Source: Chloroflexota bacterium | GTDB taxonomy: Bacteria > Chloroflexota > Dehalococcoidia > Lucifugimonadales > Lucifugimonadaceae | NCBI GenBank assembly: GCA_016210435.1 | Contig: JACQUF010000352.1 | Span: 1-16,235 of the forward strand | DNA: 16,235 nucleotides | Reading direction: 5' to 3' | Shown: positions 1 through 6,063 of the stretch, in pieces | Numbering within the stretch: the stretch's first letter is position 1 | How the letters are laid out: each line of letters starts with the position of its first letter | The notes under the pieces: generated by a model | The model's input: the letters and a program-made list of their open reading frames with translations, nothing else | What the model was told of the DNA's origin: nothing | The model's database searches: none | Position numbers and translations under genes: made by a program

Positions 1-1
1 G

Positions 2-220
2 ATCGGGGACAAAGGCCGCCTCACGGAGTTCGAGGTCCAGTACCGCGCGCTCGACTACCCCGGCGACACCCTCACCTGCGGCGGAAGAACGGTCGGCAAG
101 CGAGGGGGCGGCGAGAGCGGTCTCGTCGATTGCGAGATCTGGCTCCGAAACGGCGACGGCCAGGTAACGACGCCCGGCAAGGCGACTGTAAGTTTGCCGT
201 CTAGAATGCGGCAGGCGTAA
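2..220 (+). CDS. MaoC-like acyl dehydratase, C-terminal fragment
   Basis: This is the last 72 residues of a gene that begins outside the window; it reads in frame 2 from the edge to a TAA stop. The stretch with YRALDYPGD, then GGRTVG, and the ending DGQVTTPGKATVSLP match the closing strands of the hot-dog fold in MaoC/(R)-specific enoyl-CoA hydratases. This family hydrates trans-2-enoyl-CoA to (R)-3-hydroxyacyl-CoA. The catalytic Asp/His pair of the family lies upstream of the visible part, so activity cannot be judged. The SDR gene follows within 5-17 bp on the same strand, so the two are very probably cotranscribed, and the product of a hydratase 2 is the substrate of such an SDR. The family call rests on a short C-terminal segment and is therefore moderate. 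Confidence 0.7.
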   Translation: MGDKGRLTEFEVQYRALDYPGDTLTCGGRTVGKRGGGESGLVDCEIWLRNGDGQVTTPGKATVSLPSRMRQA

Positions 221-237
221 CAGGGTTGAACACGGAG

Positions 238-2076
238 ATGAAAGTGGACGGGCTGCTCGAAGGCAAAGCCGCGATCGTCACTGGCGCAGGCCGGGGCATC
301 GGGCGGGCATGTGCGGAACTGCTTGCGTCCCTCGGGGCGAAGGTCGTTGTCAACGATTTCGGCGGCGCAGTCGACGGCTCGGCACCCTCGTCCGGCCCCG
401 CGCACGAGACCGTAGCTGCAATCCAAGCCGCAGGCGGGGCGGCCACTGCGAATGTCGATTCAGTAGCAGACTTTGCCGCGGGCGAACGGATCGTCCAGAC
501 CGCGATCAACGCCTTCGGCCGCCTGGACATTGTCGTCACGCCGGCCGGCATCCTTCGTGACCGAATGATCTTCAACATGACCGAGCAGGAGTGGGACGAC
601 GTAATCAACGTTCATCTCAAGGGCACCTTCTCGGTCATCAGGCATGCCTCGGTCCTGTTCCGGCAACAGCGGAGCGGACGAATAATTACGTTCAGCTCGG
701 AATCCGGGCTCATCGGCAACGCCGGCCAGGCCAACTACGGGGCGGCGAAATCGGGCGTAGGCGGCTTTACCAAGGTGGTAGCGCGCGACCTTGGAAGGTA
801 CGGCGTGACCGCGAACTGCATCGTGCCGAGGGCTCGCACGCGCATGACAGAGAACCTGCCGGAGCAGGCAGTCCAGGGGATGGCGGCGGCCGGGGCAGAT
901 TTCTCTTCAGCCGCCGGGTCGCTGGATCCCGCCGACGTGGCGCCGATGGTGGGATATCTCGCAAGCGACTACGCGGCCAACGTGAACGGCCAGTTTTTCC
1001 TCGTCTATGGCGGCACGATCGGATTGATGTCTCAACCCCGGCCGTTGAGGACGATCTTCAAGCCGGGCGGCCGCTGGGATATTTCGGAACTCGACGCGCT
1101 CGTCCCGACGCGACTGCTGGGCATGGGTGACCGCGAACCAAATCTGAACACCAGGCTGGACGGCAAGGTCGCTGTCGTGACTGGCGCCGGGCGAGGTATT
1201 GGCCGCGGCATCGCGAAGCTCATGGCGAGCCGGGGCGCAAGGGTCGTTGTGAACGACATCGGAGCAGCACTCGACGGATCGGGCGCCGACAAGCGGCCGG
1301 CTGCAGAGGTGGCGTCCGAGATCAAGTCCGCGGGGGGAGAGGCGACGCCAAACTTTGATAGCGTCACATCCGCGGCGTCGGGCGAAAAGATCATCCAGTG
1401 CGCGATGGACACTTTCCGCCGGCTCGATATCGTCGTCACACCGGCAGGGATCCTTCGTGATCGGATGATCTTCAACATGACCGAGCAGGAGTGGAACGAC
1501 GTGATCAGCGTGCACCTGAAGGGCACGTTCGCGGTCGTGCGCCCCGCGGCTGCGATTTTCCGGCAGCAGAGCAGCGGTCGGGTCGTTACCTTCACCTCGG
1601 TGTCCGGCCTCTACGGATATTCCGGCCAGTCGAACTACGGCGCCGCCAAGGACGGAATTGCGGGGTTCACCAGGGTTGTCGCCAGGGACATGGCCCGCTA
1701 CGGCGTCACGGCTAACTGCATCTCGCCAAGTGCTATCACGAGGATGACCCAGAGCGTCCCGGATGCTGTCCGGCAGATGCGACGGGGCGATGCCACGCCG
1801 CCGCCGGAAGGGGTGATCTCACGCGACCCTGACGATGTTGCACCGATGGTCGCATGGCTGGCTTCGGAAGCCGCCTCGGGCGTGACGGGCAGGGTCTTCC
1901 ATTGTGTCGGCAACACGGTGGGACTGATGGGCGAGCCGGAAGTCGTACGTTCGATACAGAAGGATGGCCGCTGGTCGGTCCGTGAAATCGCTGGCCTTTT
2001 TCCCGCCACCCTTGGGTTGGAACTGGCCAACCCTGCACCGATGCAGCCGCCCAGAGAACAGGCCGCACACCCCTGA
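238..2076 (+). CDS. Tandem two-domain SDR, (3R)-hydroxyacyl-CoA dehydrogenase-like
   Basis: The 612-residue protein has two complete short-chain dehydrogenase domains exactly 300 residues apart. Numbering is from ATG 238. Each has the cofactor loop TGAGRGIG (15-22, 315-322), an Asp after strand 2 (VVND, which favours NAD), and the Ser and YxxxK catalytic residues (S154/Y167/K171, S454/Y467/K471). The sequence most resembles the dehydrogenase part of peroxisomal multifunctional enzyme type 2 (HSD17B4/Fox2), which oxidises (3R)-hydroxyacyl-CoA to 3-ketoacyl-CoA. Fungal Fox2 also carries two such domains. The usual NNAG motif is TPAG in both domains, and the active-site Asn (N124 in the first) is Ser424 in the second. 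Each domain ends in a similar GRW-containing tail of about 35 residues. The start is uncertain: TTG 226 in the same frame is an alternative, and neither has a clear Shine-Dalgarno. The MaoC fragment upstream supports a beta-oxidation role; the exact substrate is unknown. Confidence 0.88.
   Translation: MKVDGLLEGKAAIVTGAGRGIGRACAELLASLGAKVVVNDFGGAVDGSAPSSGPAHETVAAIQAAGGAATANVDSVADFAAGERIVQTAINAFGRLDIVVTPAGILRDRMIFNMTEQEWDDVINVHLKGTFSVIRHASVLFRQQRSGRIITFSSESGLIGNAGQANYGAAKSGVGGFTKVVARDLGRYGVTANCIVPRARTRMTENLPEQAVQGMAAAGADFSSAAGSLDPADVAPMVGYLASDYAANVNGQFFLVYGGTIGLMSQPRPLRTIFKPGGRWDISELDALVPTRLLGMGDREPNLNTRLDGKVAVVTGAGRGIGRGIAKLMASRGARVVVNDIGAALDGSGADKRPAAEVASEIKSAGGEATPNFDSVTSAASGEKIIQCAMDTFRRLDIVVTPAGILRDRMIFNMTEQEWNDVISVHLKGTFAVVRPAAAIFRQQSSGRVVTFTSVSGLYGYSGQSNYGAAKDGIAGFTRVVARDMARYGVTANCISPSAITRMTQSVPDAVRQMRRGDATPPPEGVISRDPDDVAPMVAWLASEAASGVTGRVFHCVGNTVGLMGEPEVVRSIQKDGRWSVREIAGLFPATLGLELANPAPMQPPREQAAHP
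256..2055 (+). repeat. Internal 900-bp tandem duplication inside the SDR gene
   Basis: Two consecutive 900-bp units (about 256-1155 and 1156-2055) encode the two SDR domains in perfect register, with no net insertion or deletion between equivalent motifs. The best conserved nucleotide segment is 565-594 against 1465-1494, a 30-bp exact match. Elsewhere the copies have diverged clearly, so the duplication is old. Confidence 0.85.
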
Positions 2077-2132
2077 CCTCAACGTCCTTTTTTGCGGAAC
2101 GCTCTGCGCCGTCGTTGCCATGATGTCCCGAG

Positions 2133-2139
2133 AAGGAGG
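2133..2139 (+). promoter_or_regulatory. Strong Shine-Dalgarno that sets the acylase start
   Basis: AAGGAGG, within AGAAGGAGGT, lies 5 nt before ATG 2145 and only 2 nt before the in-frame GTG 2142. The spacing favours ATG 2145. It is the strongest ribosome-binding site on the left side of the window. Confidence 0.8.
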
Positions 2140-2144
2140 TCGTG

Positions 2145-4526
2145 ATGGCGCTCGCCCGCAGGCTGGCAGGGCCGCTGATTCGCGCCGGTATCACGTGGAT
2201 CGGCCGCAGACGGCTCCCTCGTCTGCGCGGCACCCTTGAGCTTCAGGGCGTGCGCGGTCCGGTCGAGCTTGTGCGCGACCGCTGGGGCGTACCACATATC
2301 TACGCGGGCTCGACCGCGGATGCGTTTTTCGCCCAGGGGTTCGTCCATGCGCAGGACCGCCTGTTCCAGATGGACCTGCGTCGCCGGCTTGCCACCGGCC
2401 GGCTTTGTGAGGCATTCGGCCCCGGCCCGCTGCGCACTGACCGGCTGGCCCGAACACTCGGGCTGGGGCGCCTGGGCGAGTCCGACTGCAAGAATTCGCC
2501 CGCCGAAATCGTAGAAACGTTCGACGCCTACACGGCCGGTGTAAACGCATGCCTTTCGCAGCCGGGCTGGAAGCTTCCCGTCGAGTTCTCTCTGCTGGGC
2601 TATCGGCCTTCGCCATGGTCTCTGTCGGACAGCTTCAGCTTTGCGAGGCTGATGACCTGGCAGCTCGCGTTCGGATGGCATTCGGAGCTGGTCCGGGCAA
2701 GGCTGATCGAAAAGGTCGGCCACGTACAAGCGGCCGAATGGGACATCAGCTACCCGAAGCCCAGTCCAATCACCCTGGCCGAGCTGCTGGCGCCGGTGGG
2801 GTCCGGTCTCCCGGCGGGCTCTGCGGGCGAGTCGGAGGTCACCGGCGGCCCGGGTGCAAGCAATGCATGGGCGGTGGCGGGCTCCCGCACCGAGACGGGC
2901 AAACCGATTCTCTGCAATGACCCGCACCTTTTCGTGGCATCGCCTTCGGTCTGGTACGAGGTCCATCTGGTCGCCCCGGGTCTCAACGTGACGGGCGCGT
3001 CACTCCCCGGACTGCCGACCGTGCTCATTGGCCACAACGAGCGGATCGCCTGGGGCATCACCGCGGCGTTTACCGACTGCCAGGACCTGTTCGCGGAGCG
3101 TTTCCATGCCGAACGCCCCCACCAGTATCAGTATCAGGGCGACTGGCTGGTGGCGGACGTCCGGCAAGAACAGATCAACGTCAAAGGGCAGGATGAACCG
3201 GTCCGTCACGATGTCGTGTCGACGCGCCACGGCCCGGTGATATTCGAAGGCGAAGAGAGAAGTGGAATCAGGTACGCGCTCAGCGCATCCGCGCTGGAGG
3301 GGCCGGGTGATGCCGCGGGCTTGCTCGCGCTTAACCGGGCATCTAGCTGGCAAGAATTCAACGGGGCTCTCAACGATATCCGGTCCGCTCAGCTCAACAT
3401 CGTCTACGCTGATATCGAGGGCAATATCGGATACCGGCTGACCGGCCGGGTTCCCGTCCGCGCCGGCGGCGATGGTCTGCTACCGACGCCCGGATGGACT
3501 GGCGAACACGAATGGACCGGCTGGATCCCCGATGGCGAAATGCCTTCCGCGCTGAATCCGCGAAGCGGGTTCCTCGTCTCGGCGAACAACAGGATCGCCG
3601 GTGACGGCTACCCGCACTACCTCGGTTCGATCTGGCTCAACGGCTACCGGGCGATGCGGGTCACGGAAGTGCTCGAGTCCGCTCCCACTGTCAGCTTCGA
3701 AACCTGCAAGTCGCTCCACGCCGATGTCACCTGTCCGCCCGCCCGGGAATTCGTCCGGCTGCTCGGGAGCATGGAGACCGCGGATCCGGACGCCAGGCTG
3801 GCAATCGAGTATCTGTCCGCGTGGGACGCGAGGCTGAACAGGGATTCCGTGGCCGCTTCGATCTATGAAGTGTTCCGGCATCGGCTGGTCCGAAACGTGC
3901 TGGAGCCGGCCGCCGGCAAAGAGTTGGCCGATGGGCTCACAGGCGTCGGCATCGACAATTTCCTTGCGCCCGGCAACGATTTCTACAGCAATGACACGAC
4001 CGCCGTCCTTCGACTGCTCCAGGGCCCGGACTCGACGTGGCTTACCCGAGTGGGCGGTGCGCAGGCGTTGCTCGAGCGAAGCCTGAGGGAAGCTGTCGAG
4101 CACTTGCGCGCTAAGCTTGGCGCTAACCCCCGGCGCTGGCGCTGGGGCCGGCTACACCGTGTCCGCTTCCCCCACCCGGTCGGGCTGCGTCCCCCCTTCG
4201 AGGCCGTGTTCGACCGCGGCCCCTATGAGATCGGAGGCGACATGGATACGCCAATGCAGACGGGGATCGCTCCAAACCGCCCGTACGACGCCCGGGCCGC
4301 CTGCCCCTCCTACCGGCAGATCATCGACCTCGGGAACTTTTCGCGATCGGTCTCGATCCATGCGCCGGGCCAGTCCGGGCAGCTTGGCAGCCGCCACTAC
4401 GACGACCTGATCCCGTTATGGTTGCGCGGTGATTACCACCCGATGCTGTGGACACGAGACGAGATCGAGGCGAACTCGAGATCCCGCCTGCATTTGAGGC
4501 CGCCTACAGGGAAAGCTGATCGATAG
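2145..4526 (+). CDS. Penicillin acylase family Ntn hydrolase
   Basis: The 793-residue protein has the length and plan of a penicillin/acyl-homoserine-lactone acylase precursor. Such precursors cleave themselves into alpha and beta chains and then hydrolyse amide bonds. An alpha-type region (about residues 30-210) carries RDRWGVPHIYA and FAQGFVHAQDRLFQMD. A short spacer is followed by GASNAW, in which Ser239 is the expected new N-terminus and nucleophile of the beta chain. Further family motifs are CNDPHL, GHNERIAWG, the Asp-rich DCQDLF, RHGPV and SANNR (about 479-483), whose Asn fits the conserved oxyanion-hole residue. The N-terminus is basic with no clear hydrophobic core, so a standard signal peptide is not evident although many family members are exported. 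It follows the SDR gene by 68 bp with its own strong ribosome-binding site. The substrate (beta-lactam, acyl-homoserine lactone or other N-acyl compound) cannot be read from the sequence. Confidence 0.9.
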   Translation: MALARRLAGPLIRAGITWIGRRRLPRLRGTLELQGVRGPVELVRDRWGVPHIYAGSTADAFFAQGFVHAQDRLFQMDLRRRLATGRLCEAFGPGPLRTDRLARTLGLGRLGESDCKNSPAEIVETFDAYTAGVNACLSQPGWKLPVEFSLLGYRPSPWSLSDSFSFARLMTWQLAFGWHSELVRARLIEKVGHVQAAEWDISYPKPSPITLAELLAPVGSGLPAGSAGESEVTGGPGASNAWAVAGSRTETGKPILCNDPHLFVASPSVWYEVHLVAPGLNVTGASLPGLPTVLIGHNERIAWGITAAFTDCQDLFAERFHAERPHQYQYQGDWLVADVRQEQINVKGQDEPVRHDVVSTRHGPVIFEGEERSGIRYALSASALEGPGDAAGLLALNRASSWQEFNGALNDIRSAQLNIVYADIEGNIGYRLTGRVPVRAGGDGLLPTPGWTGEHEWTGWIPDGEMPSALNPRSGFLVSANNRIAGDGYPHYLGSIWLNGYRAMRVTEVLESAPTVSFETCKSLHADVTCPPAREFVRLLGSMETADPDARLAIEYLSAWDARLNRDSVAASIYEVFRHRLVRNVLEPAAGKELADGLTGVGIDNFLAPGNDFYSNDTTAVLRLLQGPDSTWLTRVGGAQALLERSLREAVEHLRAKLGANPRRWRWGRLHRVRFPHPVGLRPPFEAVFDRGPYEIGGDMDTPMQTGIAPNRPYDARAACPSYRQIIDLGNFSRSVSIHAPGQSGQLGSRHYDDLIPLWLRGDYHPMLWTRDEIEANSRSRLHLRPPTGKADR

Positions 4527-4598
4527 GCCAAAGGAACATGTTATCCCGAACGCAGTGAGGGATCTGTCGGAGCGTGACCGTTGTGAGGACGGCCAGAC
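4527..4598. repeat. REP-like stem-loop in convergent spacer
   Basis: The 72-bp spacer between the converging acylase and GNAT genes contains an imperfect dyad. ATCCC (4543-4547) pairs with GGGAT (4559-4563) around an 11-nt loop that itself holds an AC/GT pair. The style, a CCCGAACGCAGTGAGGG core in a convergent spacer, recalls short dispersed intergenic palindromes found in many environmental bacterial genomes. Only one copy is in this window, so repetition is inferred. It could also act as a weak bidirectional terminator; there is no T-tract. Confidence 0.4.
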
Positions 4599-5249
4599 TT
4601 AGCGGTTGGCGCCCGGCGAGGGCTGGGGACGGGCCGATTCCGGCCGGGTCTCGATGTGCCCTTCCCTGTCTGTGCCGTTCTCAGCCTGCCCGCGCAATTG
4701 ACGGACCCTGTGTCCGAATTTCGCAAGCCACTCCTCCCGCCTGACCTCCATCAAGAGGAAGTTGTGGCCGTCGCGCCGCACGAGGCCGACATCGCGGAAG
4801 CCTACTCTTCGGAATGCCTTTTGCGCGCGCGCGTTGTAGTCAAGGGTGTGCAGATAAATCCGCTCGAGCGGCGTTTCCGTGAAAACGTGGCCGAGCAGGG
4901 CCATCAGCGCGTCGGTCCCATAGCCCCGGTCCCAGTACCGGCGGTCGCCGATCATGATCCCGATCTCGGCCTGCTTCTCCTGGTCGTTGATGTCGTAGTA
5001 CATGCAGTTGCCGATGTGGACGCCGTCGTTGGTGTCGATCGCCAGCCGCACCGACCAGGGCGAGGGATACTCCAGCTCATCGCGGAAGTAGCGGACGTAG
5101 TCCTTTAGCGACATCCGGAGCGGGGACGTCGCATCGAGCGCGGCAAGTTCGGGATCGACGCGCCAGGCGTAATCGGCGTCGGCGTCTTCGGGCCGCTTCG
5201 CGCGGAGGACGGTCAGCTTGCCTTCGAGTCGAAGGTCACTCGTGTCCAT
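4599..5249 (-). CDS. GNAT family N-acetyltransferase (RimJ/SpeG type)
   Basis: The 216-residue protein belongs to the Acetyltransf_3 group of GNAT enzymes, which move an acetyl group from acetyl-CoA to an amine. The acetyl-CoA-binding segment is IGIMIGDRRYWDRGYGTDAL (about 96-115), and the typical NARAQKAFRRVGF follows (139-151). The domain ends near residue 180. The remaining 35 residues are polar and look disordered. ATG 5249 is preferred because it directly precedes the LRLEGKLTVLR strand; the reading frame stays open for 17 further codons upstream, but these overlap the Nudix gene deeply. The start overlaps the end of the Nudix gene by 14 bp, which implies translational coupling in a two-gene operon. 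The acceptor substrate is unknown. Confidence 0.85.
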   Translation of the reverse strand: MDTSDLRLEGKLTVLRAKRPEDADADYAWRVDPELAALDATSPLRMSLKDYVRYFRDELEYPSPWSVRLAIDTNDGVHIGNCMYYDINDQEKQAEIGIMIGDRRYWDRGYGTDALMALLGHVFTETPLERIYLHTLDYNARAQKAFRRVGFRDVGLVRRDGHNFLLMEVRREEWLAKFGHRVRQLRGQAENGTDREGHIETRPESARPQPSPGANR

Positions 5250-5703
5250 TGGCTTGCTTCGCGGCCAGGGCAACAGCCGCTTCCACGATTCGCGCTTCAT
5301 TGGGGTAGGTGAGCCGGCGCAGGGCCTCTGGGACCTCTACCCATTCGACGACGTCGAATTCTGGGTCGTGCGCAGCGGTATTGCCGCCGACCGGCCGCAT
5401 GAGGTAGAAGTGAACTGTCTTGTCGACACGGGCCCCATCCTCGGGCCTGTAATACGAGTAGTGTATTTCACCAATCTTCCCGGCACCCTTGACATTGAGC
5501 CCGGTTTCCTCCCTGACCTCCCGCATCGCCGTTTCCAGCTCGGACTCGCCAGCATTCGGAGTGCCCTTGGGCAATGCCCAGAGCGAATGTGACCGGCGGC
5601 CACATATTACGACTTCGGTTTTTCCGGCGCGGTTTGCTCGAACCACAACGCCACCAGATGAGCTCGCGGTTACCGATTCGGGGATCGCCTGGCCGGGGTG
5701 CAA
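5236..5703 (-). CDS. Nudix hydrolase
   Basis: The 155-residue protein has a complete Nudix box, GX5EX7REUXEEXGU, starting at GTPNAGESELE and ending REVREETGL (about residues 47-69). This motif binds divalent metal and cleaves nucleoside diphosphates linked to another group. The preceding LWALPKG is typical of MutT/ADP-ribose-type and diadenosine-polyphosphate-type members. The size is that of a single-domain enzyme. The start is TTG, supported by AGGTGAGG four bases upstream (5708-5715 on the complementary strand); no better ATG or GTG lies before the beta strand GGVVVRA. It is the first gene of the pair with the GNAT enzyme and diverges from korA. The substrate cannot be assigned. Confidence 0.9.
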   Translation of the reverse strand: MHPGQAIPESVTASSSGGVVVRANRAGKTEVVICGRRSHSLWALPKGTPNAGESELETAMREVREETGLNVKGAGKIGEIHYSYYRPEDGARVDKTVHFYLMRPVGGNTAAHDPEFDVVEWVEVPEALRRLTYPNEARIVEAAVALAAKQANGHE

Positions 5704-5836
5704 CGAACCTCACCTGAGTTGCGTAGAAACATCGCGGGTAGCGGGTAGTCAGGGACTTCAGATTACATCAGCAAGCGGCTCGCGGCAGAGACGATTGCGA
5801 TTTCTGTCACAAGCTCATCGCGGGATCGATTTTTTG

Positions 5837-5866
5837 TTGACATGCGAAGCTGACAGAACAAATAAT
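5837..5866 (+). promoter_or_regulatory. Sigma-70-type promoter for korAB
   Basis: A perfect -35 box TTGACA (5837-5842) is separated by 18 bp from AATAAT (5861-5866), a 5 of 6 match to the -10 box. It sits in the most AT-rich stretch of the region and points toward korA. Transcription would begin near 5873 and give a leader of about 190 nt. This is a sequence match only. Confidence 0.65.
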
Positions 5867-5936
5867 GAAAGACTTGGCTACGATTCTCGCCGCGCCTCGA
5901 ACGCGCTCCTGCGTCAACGCACCACGATCGCTGCGG

Positions 5937-5988
5937 GCGTGCCGGCACGTTGAAATTGTCGTACCCATTTAGACCGTACCCGGCACGC
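5937..5988 (+). promoter_or_regulatory. Dyad elements in the korA leader
   Basis: A 12-bp perfect palindrome CGTGCCGGCACG (5938-5949) is followed by a third half-site CCGGCACG (5980-5987). The outer arms GCGTGCCGG (5937-5945) and CCGGCACGC (5980-5988) form a 9-bp inverted repeat with a 34-nt loop. Inside the loop CGTACCC occurs twice (5960-5966 and 5975-5981). This may be an operator or an RNA hairpin; the sequence does not decide which. Confidence 0.4.
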
Positions 5989-6063
5989 GGCGGGATAGAT
6001 GTCCAGTAATTCGCGCGCCTGGTCACGACGGGCGCCACACAAAGCTCGGTTTTGGAGGGTGGC

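Larger units (their letters stand above)
5704..6063. other. Divergent intergenic control region (about 360 bp)
   Basis: No convincing gene lies here. The interval holds the Nudix ribosome-binding site at its left end, an AT-rich promoter near 5826-5870 facing korA, and a roughly 190-nt leader with dyad symmetry. Open frames that cross it have no family resemblance. No clear promoter was found for the leftward Nudix-GNAT pair. Confidence 0.7.

Noticed and set aside
2088..2093. T-run after the SDR gene as an intrinsic terminator
   Set aside because: No stable hairpin precedes the six T residues, so it does not form a terminator.
2079..2966. 295-codon open frame on the minus strand opposite the acylase gene
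   Set aside because: It is antisense to the well-supported acylase, has an Arg-rich composition typical of GC-rich shadow frames, and shows no recognisable domain.
5865..5972. 35-codon frame beginning ATGAAAGACTTG in the korA upstream region
   Set aside because: Its ATG overlaps the predicted -10 box, so it lies upstream of the expected transcript start; no Shine-Dalgarno precedes it.
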